A DNA stretch of 64,000 nucleotides from Spirochaetia bacterium (GTDB lineage: Bacteria; Spirochaetota; Spirochaetia; Treponematales; Treponemataceae): NCBI GenBank assembly GCA_022768865.1, contig JALELH010000012.1, positions 30,680-94,679 of the forward strand. The letters are read 5' to 3'. Under the pieces are notes generated by a model. The model ran no database searches. It was not told the DNA's origin and was given only the letters and a program-made list of their open reading frames with translations. The position numbers and the translations under genes are program-made. Of the stretch, positions 42,117 to 50,692 are shown piece by piece (positions within the stretch are counted from its first letter, which is position 1; each line of letters opens with the position of its first letter).

Positions 42117-43049
42117 TTAAAATCCACGTTTAAATTCTTCGTGAAAAAAATTCAGCATCTGATTTATATCATCCATGTCGTAGTAATTTTTTTCTTTTAA
42201 TTCTACGGCACCACGTAAATTGCTAAGGCAATTCATTATATGATAAAAACTCATACGATTGAGATCCATGTCTACTGGCGGATTATAAATTCTTCTTTCA
42301 AAGCGCATGTCTAAAAAACTCAATTCTTCTTCTACATCGGAAAACTTTGCACCTTCAATATCAATTAAATAGGCTTCATTGTTTTTATTAACCATTACAT
42401 GATTAGGTCCCAGTTCTGCATGGATAAAGGTGTAGAAATTCCTTTTGCTAAAATTGAGTGCATATTCTTTTGCCTTTTCAAAAGCCGATTCATAATATTG
42501 TTAATATTCTGCATCATGTTCCTGCAAAAAGTTTTTATTCTTAATCATTCCACCTAAAATATAATTTTCCATTTTGAAATCAGCAGGTAACATTTTGCCT
42601 GCTTGTCCTGCTGTTTCACTTTTAATGCCATGAAGCTTTTCAATGCTGCTGTTAAGCGAATCTAAGACTGCCGGCAGCCTTTCTTTTTGATTAGCCGTAA
42701 TATAGTCCATATCGTGTCCGTCAATGTATTCAACAAAAGCATAATCATAATTCTGCTCTGTATTAGTTCTGTCCATAAAATAAAGTTCCGGAGTAATAAC
42801 ACCATTATCTTTCATAAGATGATTGTTGCTTTCGAAAAGTTCCGCACTGCTTGAACAAAACAAGGCTTTTTTATCCTGTTCAAAATAACTGGTTTTTGAA
42901 TCCCACTTGTAAGCAACAAAAGAAAATCCGTTTTTGCAGCGCACAAGAAATGTATGTTTCTGTGCTCCGCCTAAAAGACGTTCCATGAATTTTACATCGT
43001 AATCATTACCGAACACTTTTTTAATTTTCTCGTTTATAAGTTTTTCCAT
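42117..43049 (-). pseudogene. Aminoglycoside-phosphotransferase-like kinase with an in-frame TAA
   Basis: A single frame encodes an APH/choline-kinase-like protein of about 310 codons, broken once. The N-lobe (LLGGAQKHTFLVRC, FVAYKWDSK) and hinge (YAFVEYIDGHDMDYI) are in 43049-42501. Translation stops at TAA (42503-42501) after QEHDAEY. The same frame continues QYYESAFEKAKEYALNF to the catalytic loop FIHAELGPNHVMV and the DIEGAKF metal site, ending at 42117. Only one codon needs to change to restore it. Confidence 0.85.
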
Positions 43050-43064
43050 ATATTCCTTTTATGA

Positions 43065-43385
43065 TTAATTATTTTTTTTGTTTTTTGGTGCCGGTAATTC
43101 TTCATAAACAGCATTAAACAAACCTGTTAGAAAATCCTTGTTGTCAACTTCTTCTACCAGCAGCATTTCTTTTGCACCTTCGTAAGGCAATTCGTAAACT
43201 GCTGAAGGCATATACTGAATTGCCGATTTAACAGGCTTAACCAGAAGCCTATCATCGTAAATACCGCCAACAATTTTTCCACCATAATAAAGAATATATT
43301 CGCCCATCATGGCGCGGTAAGTGACATTCTTTAATTCTGATAACTGTTCTAAAATAAAATCCAGATATTCTTTGCTTGATGACAT
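43065..43385 (-). CDS. TfoX N-terminal-domain protein
   Basis: 106 residues from the ATG at 43385 (AGGGGAG site). The TfoX_N fold is seen in YRAMMGEYILYYGGKIVGGI, YDDRLLVKPVKSA and YEGAKEMLLVEEVDNKDFL. Free TfoX_N proteins of Firmicutes type have no known role in competence. It follows the GyrI-like gene in the MerR-led operon. Confidence 0.88.
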   Translation of the reverse strand: MSSSKEYLDFILEQLSELKNVTYRAMMGEYILYYGGKIVGGIYDDRLLVKPVKSAIQYMPSAVYELPYEGAKEMLLVEEVDNKDFLTGLFNAVYEELPAPKNKKNN

Positions 43386-43396
43386 AAACTCCCCTT

Positions 43397-44029
43397 TTAC
43401 ACTTTCTTTACTGGATGTCTGATTACAGTTTTCCATTTTTCCGGTGCAACTTTTCTTGCGTCAGACAAATATATTTCATGATGCAATCGTTTTTGATTAA
43501 TATCATTTACATATCCATTTTCTTCTAAGTAAGCATCCATTAAAGCAACCGATGCCGGCTCATCATCAAAAGAGCCTGTATGCATTATCTGCACGCATAA
43601 GCCTTCATCTATTGTCAAAAACTCCGCTGATGAACAGTCTAACTTTTTCTTTTTAGTTGCTGTTTCTACCGCCCAATCAAAATTCTTTTTAGTTACAAAA
43701 TCAGGCAGACGTATTACAGAAATCCAATTAAAAGATGATTTATCTGTATAATCCACGCCATCAATATTTTCCTGCCACCAGAATCCCTCAAGGGGAGGAA
43801 CCACATATTCAAAGAAACCATCAATTTTATAATCGGTTTTATAGCTCATTTTCAAAGTGTAAGCCACAGCATACAAAATACTGATTGCTTTCTGATATGC
43901 TCCGCCTTCCTCATTTGGATTACCCTGTCCACGCACAGCAATATAATTTGCTTTTGGAACATTCACAATGGACGGCTTACTCTTTGGCATATATAATTCT
44001 TTGTATTCTTTCTTAAAATCAAAAGCCAT
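43397..44029 (-). CDS. GyrI-like small-molecule-binding domain protein
   Basis: 210 residues; ANYIAVRGQGNPNEEGGAYQ, YVVPPLEGFWWQENIDGVDY, VQIMHTGSFDDEPASVALMD and the terminal KWKTVIRHPVKK are typical of the long GyrI-like proteins. These bind or hydrolyse hydrophobic compounds. It lies 14 bp after the MerR gene, which has a similar effector domain, so both may handle the same ligand. Confidence 0.88.
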   Translation of the reverse strand: MAFDFKKEYKELYMPKSKPSIVNVPKANYIAVRGQGNPNEEGGAYQKAISILYAVAYTLKMSYKTDYKIDGFFEYVVPPLEGFWWQENIDGVDYTDKSSFNWISVIRLPDFVTKKNFDWAVETATKKKKLDCSSAEFLTIDEGLCVQIMHTGSFDDEPASVALMDAYLEENGYVNDINQKRLHHEIYLSDARKVAPEKWKTVIRHPVKKV

Positions 44030-44043
44030 TTTGTCTTATCTCC

Positions 44044-44835
44044 TTATTCCACAGGAATCTGTATTTCCGTCAGCCAGTCTTCTACAGAATCTTTATTCCA
44101 AATGCCATCAATATAGCATTCCCTGGCAAGGCCTGTCACCTTGTACCCGTTTTCTTCTGCATATTTCATGATGAAAGCGTATGCCCCACCGATTTCGTCA
44201 TAGGCACCTTTATGAAAAATAGAAAGAACTTTGCAAGCAGGAATTTTCTTAAACTTGATGTTTTCACTTTCTTTGCCAAACTCTGTTACCACTTCGTTAT
44301 GTCTGACTAAAATATCAGTGTCTTTATGCTCGCCGTCCAGATATTCACAAAATTCATAATGAGGTTCTGCACATTTAAGGTTTGGATTAAGTTTACTGCA
44401 CTCTGCACCAATCGCCGGAATCACCTGCATCATGTCAGAATACTTTGCAAGCCTGACCTCCGAATAATAAACAATGGCTCCCGGAATTTCTTTTACCGTT
44501 ACCTGATACTTCATTTCTTTTTCCTCCAAAATATGATTTATTATGGAAAGACGAACATCAAGTTCTGTTTTTTCACGGTTCAGTTCAAGGACTTTTTCCT
44601 GCATGATTTTCGTTAAATCAGCACCTTTGAATATTTTCTTTATTTCTTCTATTGTTAGTCCCAGTTGCCTGAATGATTTTATTCTTGCGGCAATGGTCAG
44701 CTGTTCAGTTTCATAAAACCTATACCCTGTCCATTGGTCAACAGACTTTGGCATAAGAAGGCCTTCTTTTTCATAAAACCGAAGTGCTTTTACCGTCAGA
44801 TGAGAAAGTTTAGAAAAATCCCCGATTTTTAACAT
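44044..44835 (-). CDS. MerR-family regulator with GyrI-like effector domain
   Basis: 263 residues. MerR winged helix at 1-70 (KIGDFSKLSHLTVKALRFYE, GYRFYETEQL), a dimerisation coiled coil at about 75-115, and a GyrI/BltR-like ligand domain (VTVKEIPGAIVYYSEVRLAK, HKGAYDEIGGAYAFIMKYAE). A multidrug-type activator of its own operon; the promoter with 19-bp spacer lies upstream. Confidence 0.92.
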   Translation of the reverse strand: MLKIGDFSKLSHLTVKALRFYEKEGLLMPKSVDQWTGYRFYETEQLTIAARIKSFRQLGLTIEEIKKIFKGADLTKIMQEKVLELNREKTELDVRLSIINHILEEKEMKYQVTVKEIPGAIVYYSEVRLAKYSDMMQVIPAIGAECSKLNPNLKCAEPHYEFCEYLDGEHKDTDILVRHNEVVTEFGKESENIKFKKIPACKVLSIFHKGAYDEIGGAYAFIMKYAEENGYKVTGLARECYIDGIWNKDSVEDWLTEIQIPVE

Positions 44836-44869
44836 TTGATGTTTTCTCCCATAAAAGGATTTGCAAAAT

Positions 44870-44897
44870 AAAACCGACGCTATTTCAGACGGTTTTT
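44870..44897. other. Hairpin in the MerR gene leader
   Basis: AAAACCG and CGGTTTT flank a 13-base loop, with T-rich sequence on both outer sides. It lies between the MerR-type promoter and the coding region, so it could attenuate or be a bidirectional terminator. Confidence 0.4.
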
Positions 44898-44921
44898 ATC
44901 CTATCTCCTTTTCATATCTTG

Positions 44922-44952
44922 AAGTCTATCTTATCCCCTAAGGGGAGAGTCA
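44922..44952 (-). promoter_or_regulatory. MerR-type promoter with 19-bp spacer and dyad operator
   Basis: On the minus strand TTGACT (44952-44947) and TAGACT (44927-44922) are separated by exactly 19 bases, 2 more than optimal. The spacer holds the dyad CTCCCCTTAGGGGA. This is the classical architecture recognised and untwisted by MerR-family activators. Confidence 0.85.
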
Positions 44953-45020
44953 ATTGAATAAAAAAATATTTTTGGTGTGAATATGCAAAATTGTTCTCGC
45001 CAAAAAAACTTGCCCCAATA

Positions 45021-45107
45021 TTATTTAACTGTCACGCGGAATCGACACTCCTTTGCATCTTTCAAAACAGAATGAATCATCTCAATTGTTATCTCTTTAT
45101 TCGGCAT
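45021..45107 (-). CDS. Short frame overlapping the end of the upstream gene (remnant?)
   Basis: 28 codons starting with an ATG inside the last codons of the upstream gene: MPNKEITIEMIHSVLKDAKE then CRFRVTVK. It could be coupled translation of a small peptide, but it looks like the truncated N-terminus of a longer protein. No separate ribosome site. Confidence 0.3.
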   Translation of the reverse strand: MPNKEITIEMIHSVLKDAKECRFRVTVK

Positions 45108-45471
45108 CAGAGTTTTTAGCACATACAGTATGCTCTGTCATGCATTCACAATGTACACTGGAATTTGACATTCCGGAAGATACCATCGGGCAAAGACACT
45201 CTTGCACAGGATAACCCATTTCATAAATATGTCCCGGTTCCTGTACATCAGCAAAGAAGAACTTTGATTCTCCTGCTTTCATAAAGAATGTATCTAAGTC
45301 CCCATTACTTTCTTCAAAAAGCTTCCTTTGAAACGGTAATACAAATTCCTGTACGCATGCCTCTGCGCAAGGACGATACAACTCGCTTCTGACTTCCAAG
45401 GGCAGCTTTTCTATTGCTGTTTCTAAATTCTGATAATATTTTTTTGTAAATAATTCGCTTTGTTCATCCAT
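45097..45471 (-). CDS. Cysteine-rich protein of unknown function (DUF6144-like)
   Basis: 124 residues from the ATG at 45471 (GGGAGG about 10 bases upstream). LETAIEKLPLEVRSELYRPC, AEACVQEFVLPFQRKLFEES and the C-terminal ECLCPMVSSGMSNSSVHCEC recall a Firmicutes family I know as DUF6144; the name is from memory. Six or more cysteines suggest metal binding. It lies just downstream of the first CAT gene. Confidence 0.55.
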   Translation of the reverse strand: MDEQSELFTKKYYQNLETAIEKLPLEVRSELYRPCAEACVQEFVLPFQRKLFEESNGDLDTFFMKAGESKFFFADVQEPGHIYEMGYPVQECLCPMVSSGMSNSSVHCECMTEHTVCAKNSDAE

Positions 45472-45487
45472 ATTTAATTTTCCTCCC

Positions 45488-46138
45488 TTAATTCTTGCAA
45501 AACTCACCAATTTCTTCTTCCAAAAGCTTAAACACTTTTGCAACTAAATAACCGTCGGCAATGGCGTGATTAAGCCGCACGCTTACAGGCATTACAAGGC
45601 GATCATTTTCCTTGCGGTATCTGCCCCAGTTTACGATTGGTGCAAAAAACAAATATCCGTCAGGCAGTTCAACATTAAAAGAATCATAGCTTAACCAGGA
45701 AATATATGAAGCATCAAACCAGTTTGGATGGTTTTCCATATCAAGCATGTATTCGCGAGTCTTTTTTGCCATCTCCACATCTGCCAGGGCATTTTTATAG
45801 AAAGTTTCGTAGTCGTTGTAATAAGTCGTATAAACTGGCGTGCAAGTTTCTGTGTCTTCGTGAAAAACATACTGCGTGGGATTTATTGTGTCATAACAAA
45901 TCAATTCTTGCGTCTGCCACAAGTAACCCATTTTGTAATCGTCCCGGGAATTTAAAACCTTAGACAGTATATACAAAAAATTTATATAAAACTTTGTATT
46001 AGTCTCTTTTGAATATCTCACAAGTTCCGTAACATCAATCCCCGCTGTCATAGATGTTGAGCATTTACATTCTTCTGTAAAATGCCGAAACACGCCTTTT
46101 CTGTAATATGTATCCTTGCCTATTACTCTATAGTCCAT
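45488..46138 (-). CDS. Chloramphenicol acetyltransferase-family protein, copy 1
   Basis: 216 residues, classical CAT fold. The catalytic motif near the C-terminus is VRLNHAIADGYLVAKVF (usual HHxxxDG, here NHAIADG with the catalytic His kept). FRHFTEECKCSTSMTAGIDV and YLFFAPIVNWG are also typical. Acetylates chloramphenicol or another hydroxyl substrate. About 80-85% identical by eye to the protein at 56152-56811, and the last ~100 bp are almost identical in DNA. Confidence 0.88.
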   Translation of the reverse strand: MDYRVIGKDTYYRKGVFRHFTEECKCSTSMTAGIDVTELVRYSKETNTKFYINFLYILSKVLNSRDDYKMGYLWQTQELICYDTINPTQYVFHEDTETCTPVYTTYYNDYETFYKNALADVEMAKKTREYMLDMENHPNWFDASYISWLSYDSFNVELPDGYLFFAPIVNWGRYRKENDRLVMPVSVRLNHAIADGYLVAKVFKLLEEEIGEFCKN

Positions 46139-46185
46139 TTTTCTCTTCCTATCTCACATTATTATTTTAGAGTTCCACCAGGGCA

Positions 46186-46367
46186 TTATCTGCCCCGATG
46201 TTTCTCTTTTTTCTTCTGCTGTTTCAGTTCAAACATCTGTTCAGATTCTGCTTGTTTCTGCAAGTAACTTTGCAGACTGATAATGTACCATTATCAACCC
46301 TTTCAAAGGTACCTACCCAGAATGGTTCTTCAAAATACACTGTCAGCTTTTCACTTACTTTGTCCAT
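46186..46367 (-). pseudogene. DUF2992-type protein remnant with internal deletion
   Basis: A strong AAGGAGGG site and ATG at 46367 open EKLTVYFEEPFWVGTFERVD then NGTLSVCKVT, the N-terminus of the DUF2992 family. The frame then breaks. In another frame YLQKQAESEQMFELKQQKKK followed by EKHRGR and TAA (46188-46186) is the family's C-terminus. The middle ~75 codons are missing. This is clearly a deleted gene of Firmicutes type. Confidence 0.75.
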
Positions 46368-46504
46368 GGCAAATCCCTCCTTATAATTTGATTTGTTACT
46401 TCAACAAAGAATGGACAACCTGGAGTGGCAGGTTACTTACCATGAATTTCTTCATGACGTCCGGGCTGCCTACCGGCTCTGGCATACAGGGGTATGCGTT
46501 GGGT

Positions 46505-47098
46505 TTATGGTACCTGGCATCTCGAGACAGTTTCTTTCCAGCTTTGAATTGTCTTTCTGATACCATCTGCAATCGGACTTTTAAAAAAGTTCTCACGGAG
46601 TATTTTGTCATCAGAATAATCTGATCTGAATAATGACATCAGACCTGCAATAATAAAGTTAAACTCAATGTCTTGTTCATCGCTGAGCGACGAAGCATCA
46701 AGGTGTAAGTGCTCTAACCAGTCTGACTTCACCTTGTTTGTAATGAGCTTATGAAGCAGAAGGGAGGAGTTCTGAAAAATTATGCGTAGATGTTGCCAGT
46801 GAGTCTGATAGGTACTACTGTTAATAATTTCCTTAAAACCCGTCGTATCGGCGAGTAAAAATGCATCAAGAAAACTATTGGTAAAGCGGAAGTCTACTTC
46901 ACTGTTGATAATCGTTTCAGCCATTTCAAGGACATTACCGTAGTAGTAATAAATCATATTATGATTGACATTTGCTTCTTTGGACAGGAGATTGATTGTG
47001 ATTTTTTCCAAAGGGTAATCTGCCAGCAATTTCCAGAAAGCCTCCTCAAGGCGTTTTTGTGCGTGTTTTTGTCCATCTTCATATTTTGGTCTTGCCAT
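46505..47098 (-). CDS. TetR-family regulator
   Basis: 197 residues. N-terminal HTH: AFWKLLADYPLEKITINLLS, KEANVNHNMIYYYYGN. The ligand domain is not assignable. Divergent from the MATE exporter at 47202 with a shared 103-bp promoter region, so it most likely represses that exporter. Codon use and base composition differ from the surrounding genes and look Firmicutes-like. Confidence 0.85.
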   Translation of the reverse strand: MARPKYEDGQKHAQKRLEEAFWKLLADYPLEKITINLLSKEANVNHNMIYYYYGNVLEMAETIINSEVDFRFTNSFLDAFLLADTTGFKEIINSSTYQTHWQHLRIIFQNSSLLLHKLITNKVKSDWLEHLHLDASSLSDEQDIEFNFIIAGLMSLFRSDYSDDKILRENFFKSPIADGIRKTIQSWKETVSRCQVP

Positions 47099-47201
47099 GA
47101 TTACACATCCAATAATTAGAACAATCCTTGTACATCTTCTATTTTATTGTAATTGGAATCATATTATAATTCAAGACACTAAGAACAAGGAAGGTGATAT
47201 T

Positions 47202-48551
47202 TTGGAGCAAAATCAGATATTTGGCCAGATGCCAATGAAGAAACTGGTGGTAAAAATGTCAACACCGGTGGTGATCAGCATGATCATTCAGGCACTTTAT
47301 AATATGGTGGACAGCTTATTTGTGGCGCAGCTGGGATTGAAGGAATTAACTGCATTAGGTCTGGCATCTCCCATACAGATGGTGATTATCGCAATCAGTA
47401 ACGGAATTGGTTCAGGTATGAATTCCGCGGTATCCAGAAAATCGGGTGCCGGTAAACATGACGAGATGGGACGTGCAGTTGGAAATGCGATTACATTGAT
47501 ATTGTTTGCAGCTGCTTTGCTGGCGTTATTTGGTTTGTTTGGCACTCGTTCGTATTTTCAACTGTGTTCCTATGATGCAGATGTGATTGAACTTGGTACA
47601 GAGTATCTGTCTATTTGCTGTATATTCTATTTAGGGGAATTTGTTTCTATCATTGGACAAAGAATCCTGCAGGTAACAGGACAACCGAACTGGGGGTTAT
47701 TTGCTTTCGTTCTGGGTGCAGTGTTTAATATTATTTTTGATCCGATATTGATTTTCGGTTTATGCGGATTTCCGGCACTTGGCATTCGAGGTGCAGCCAT
47801 TGCAACGGTGTGTGGTCAGGCATTAGGAGGCCTTGTAGCAATTTTAATATGTACCATTTGGAAAAAAGGAATTGCTTTGAAGGCAAGGGATTTCGTACCA
47901 TCTAAGGATATACTTGAGATTTGTAAAACAGGGGCACCTGCAGCTGTGGCATTAGCGGTAAGTGCCGTTATGTCTTTTGGGATGAATCAGATCTTAAAAG
48001 CAGATGCAATTGCGGTAGCTGTTTTTACAGCATATTATAAGCTCTGGAGTTTTTCTGTGATGCCGGTCAATGGAGTTGCACAAAGCATGATTCCTGTAAT
48101 TGGATATAATTATGGGGCAAGAGATAAAAAAAGACTGGACTTCTGTATTTCAATTGTCTTGAAGTTTTCGGTTATAGTATCTGTACTGTTTGCAGTTGTA
48201 TTTTGGGTATTTGCTCCACAGCTCATTTCTTTATTTGATAACGGAATGAATGGGGATATTTTCCTTGATACTGGAACCAGAGCACTTCATATTATTGCTG
48301 TTTCAGTATTAATTGCCGGAGTAAGCCGTATGACGAGCAATCTGTTTCAAGGAGTTGGAAACGGAGTACCGAGTCTGGTCTATGCAGCATTATCTCAGTG
48401 TGTAGTTTTGTTACCTGTGGCAGCGATTCTGGTTAAGGTACTTGGAACAGATTGGGTATGGCCTGCATTTATTATTGCGGAAGTGGTTTCTGGTATTGTA
48501 GTTATATTCCTTTATAGGAAGAATTATAAAAAGTACATTCAGAATCTGTGA
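47202..48551 (+). CDS. MATE-family efflux transporter
   Basis: 449 residues from the TTG at 47202, which follows GGAAGGTGAT; an ATG 105 bases upstream would translate the divergent promoter. Start residues MEQNQIFGQMPMKKLVVKMS then TPVVISMIIQALYNMVDSLF fit the MATE family. The only plus-strand gene in the 40-57 kb array. With TetR and the DUF2992 remnant it looks like a module acquired from Firmicutes (richer in G+C, with codons such as GTG/CTG). Confidence 0.92.
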   Translation: MEQNQIFGQMPMKKLVVKMSTPVVISMIIQALYNMVDSLFVAQLGLKELTALGLASPIQMVIIAISNGIGSGMNSAVSRKSGAGKHDEMGRAVGNAITLILFAAALLALFGLFGTRSYFQLCSYDADVIELGTEYLSICCIFYLGEFVSIIGQRILQVTGQPNWGLFAFVLGAVFNIIFDPILIFGLCGFPALGIRGAAIATVCGQALGGLVAILICTIWKKGIALKARDFVPSKDILEICKTGAPAAVALAVSAVMSFGMNQILKADAIAVAVFTAYYKLWSFSVMPVNGVAQSMIPVIGYNYGARDKKRLDFCISIVLKFSVIVSVLFAVVFWVFAPQLISLFDNGMNGDIFLDTGTRALHIIAVSVLIAGVSRMTSNLFQGVGNGVPSLVYAALSQCVVLLPVAAILVKVLGTDWVWPAFIIAEVVSGIVVIFLYRKNYKKYIQNL

Positions 48552-48602
48552 AGTAAATAGTAGAGCGGATAAAAAAGAAAACTGTTTAATAACATGAATG
48601 AG

Positions 48603-48630
48603 CATCAGTCATTGAGTTGACTGATGTTTG
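48603..48630 (+). terminator. Terminator of the MATE gene
   Basis: CATCAGTCA and TGACTGATG form a perfect 9-bp stem with a 6-base loop and are followed by TTTGTTT, 52 bases after the MATE stop. The right part overlaps the last codons of the convergent GNAT gene. Confidence 0.8.
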
Positions 48631-49163
48631 TTTAACCATTCCTGCTTCGTAAGATAAGTAAAATGCTCGGTTCTGAAATCATTCATCAAAGGACAAGGTT
48701 TATTTTCTTCTGTATGATGATAAAGAAATCCACACTTTCCCTGAACTCTCTTTGATTTTTCGTTTCCATCATAATAACCGCACCATATTGCTGTGCAGTC
48801 CAAGTCCATAAATGCGTGACGCTGCATTTCTTTCACCGCTTCCGGAATATAGCCATTGCCCCAAAAGGTCGCACCAATCCAATATCCAATTTCAAGTTCA
48901 TCCGAGTTGGCTTTTGTACATGTCTGTGCCGGAGGCATTAATCCTATACTGCCTATAGCACGATTATCCTCTTTTAGGCAAACAGCATATGTTTCATCTG
49001 CCGACAATACATTTTTAATAATTTCAAGACTATTCTCAACACTGGTATGAACCGGCCATCCGGCTATTGGCCCAACTGATGGGTCTTTCGCATACTCATA
49101 TAAACTGTCTGCATCGCTTTCTTTCCATGAACGCAGAATCAATCTTTGTGTTGTAAATTCCAT
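48609..49163 (-). CDS. GNAT-family N-acetyltransferase (RimJ/RimL type)
   Basis: 184 residues. The N-terminal TTQRLILRSWKESDADSLYE is the RimJ/RimL hallmark, ELEIGYWIGATFWGNGYIPE the acetyl-CoA loop (WGNGYI) and RVQGKCGFLYHHTEENK the C-terminal strand. Relatives acetylate protein N-termini or small amines. Confidence 0.88.
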   Translation of the reverse strand: MEFTTQRLILRSWKESDADSLYEYAKDPSVGPIAGWPVHTSVENSLEIIKNVLSADETYAVCLKEDNRAIGSIGLMPPAQTCTKANSDELEIGYWIGATFWGNGYIPEAVKEMQRHAFMDLDCTAIWCGYYDGNEKSKRVQGKCGFLYHHTEENKPCPLMNDFRTEHFTYLTKQEWLNKHQSTQ

Positions 49164-49236
49164 TTATAAATTTCTCCGATTTACATTCTGTTACTATTTT
49201 ATTATAGAAAATAGTTCTTTTATATAAAGGAATACT

Positions 49237-49671
49237 TTAAATCCACTGGATAAAGGCAGTCTTATCTGTGCAGTTGTAACCAGCGTTTTTATAAAAGTTC
49301 AGTGTCTTTTTTTCTTTTGAACCGGTGAGCAGCATTATTTTGTAACAGTCGTTTTTCCGGGAAATCTGTTTGGCGTATTCAAGGCATTCTGTGGCGTAAC
49401 CTTTTCCACGGTAATCCTGATGCGTTACAACATTTTCTATAAAGGCGTAAGGCCGAACATTTCGTGTAAGATTGGGAATAATAACGCATACACATGATGA
49501 AACAATTTTACCGTCAATTTCATTTACAATAATGTGATGGTTTTTGTCATTAATAATAGAGTACCACGCATTTTCTAGTTTTTCTGAAGACACTGGAACA
49601 GAATCCTCGTGTAAGTGAAGATATAAATTCAGCAGCCCATTCAATTCGTTTTCTTTAATTTCTCTTACCAT
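49237..49671 (-). CDS. GNAT-family N-acetyltransferase
   Basis: 144 residues from the ATG at 49671, which has GGAG 9 bases upstream; the ATG five codons earlier lacks a site. IENVVTHQDYRGKGYATECL is the binding motif (YRGKGY) and YKIMLLTGSKEKKTLNFYKN then AGYNCTDKTAF the end. Substrate unknown. Confidence 0.88.
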   Translation of the reverse strand: MVREIKENELNGLLNLYLHLHEDSVPVSSEKLENAWYSIINDKNHHIIVNEIDGKIVSSCVCVIIPNLTRNVRPYAFIENVVTHQDYRGKGYATECLEYAKQISRKNDCYKIMLLTGSKEKKTLNFYKNAGYNCTDKTAFIQWI

Positions 49672-49710
49672 AAAATTTATCTCCAATTGTGTTATTATTT
49701 GTCCTTTTTT

Positions 49711-50154
49711 TCAGAACTCAGCCCTTGCATTCTTACAGGAAATCAAAATATGCATTGGAGCAAAAATCACAGTGAAAATTATGAGCAAAATTGAATGGCT
49801 CACAACTCCGCTAAATAAAAACAATACAGACGGAATAACCGAAAGTGCCACAGCCCGGAACATTCCATTAGACCAAAAACAAACATCCCAAATAATACAA
49901 TAAGCCGCAAGCAAAAAGCCGTCCACAATCAGATAAAATGCAAGTGCTTCATCTGACTCAAAACCAAAACAAGTGCCTGGAATATTAAAAATCATAAAGG
50001 CAAAACTACCGAACCTCCCGACTTGTTCCAGTATTACAACAACCTTATTTTGCCAAAGATTTTCAAAACCTTCAGGACATTTTTTTGCGTAAATTATATT
50101 TGGAATCATCAAAATACACACAATTCCAAAGCCGTAAATATTAAACCAGTTCAT
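49711..50154 (-). CDS. Small integral membrane protein of unknown function
   Basis: 147 residues from the ATG at 50154 (AAAGGAAA site). About five membrane helices (NIYGFGIVCILMIPNIIYA, FGSFAFMIFNIPG, LAFYLIVDGFLLAAYCIIWD, ALSVIPSVLFLFSGVV, ILLIIFTVIFAPMHIL). Related hypothetical membrane proteins exist in Firmicutes; no function is known. Confidence 0.65.
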   Translation of the reverse strand: MNWFNIYGFGIVCILMIPNIIYAKKCPEGFENLWQNKVVVILEQVGRFGSFAFMIFNIPGTCFGFESDEALAFYLIVDGFLLAAYCIIWDVCFWSNGMFRAVALSVIPSVLFLFSGVVSHSILLIIFTVIFAPMHILISCKNARAEF

Positions 50155-50194
50155 ATAATTTCCTTTACTCATAATACCTGATGCTGAAACAAGT

Positions 50195-50617
50195 TCACAA
50201 ACTGAATTCGTATCTTGTTCCGTGAACAAACAACACGCCATCTGTAAGTTTCAGGCAGAGAATAATAGTGTTTTCGTCTTCAAAATTATTATGTCCGTTG
50301 TTAATCCAGGCAGAAAAAACATTTTTTAATTTGTCTGATATTTCTTTATTTTCTTTCTTGCAAAAATATTCCAAACTAATTCCATAGGCATGACCTGTAA
50401 ACCATTCTCCGCAAATACCGACCGCCGAACCATTGTTAATATGACGCATTTTATTTGACAACGCATTGGTAATCACATAGAATGCTCCATTCTCATAGTA
50501 AGCATTCACAGCCCTTGTGTATGGGCTTCCATTTTCTACTGTTGCCAATGCAAGCAGAGAATCCTTGCCAAAACGTTCAGCCATCGCATTATTCATTTCT
50601 GCGCTCATAGAACTCAT
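50195..50617 (-). CDS. Pyridoxamine 5'-phosphate oxidase-like (split-barrel) protein
   Basis: 140 residues; LLALATVENGSPYTRAVNAY, GAFYVITNALSNKMRHINNG and VGICGEWFTGHAYGISLE match small FMN-binding split-barrel proteins in the PNPOx-like group. Probably binds flavin; the substrate is unknown and true vitamin B6 oxidase activity is unlikely. Confidence 0.82.
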   Translation of the reverse strand: MSSMSAEMNNAMAERFGKDSLLALATVENGSPYTRAVNAYYENGAFYVITNALSNKMRHINNGSAVGICGEWFTGHAYGISLEYFCKKENKEISDKLKNVFSAWINNGHNNFEDENTIILCLKLTDGVLFVHGTRYEFSL

Positions 50618-50692
50618 TTTCCACTCCTTTTCATTAATACATAGATTTCAAATCTTTCTATTTTTTGCATAAGCTTCTAATTTCAGACGAAA

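Noticed and set aside
46396..46611. 71-residue minus-strand frame within and after the TetR gene
   Set aside because: It is mostly the antisense-frame shadow of the TetR 3' end, with no ribosome site or motif.
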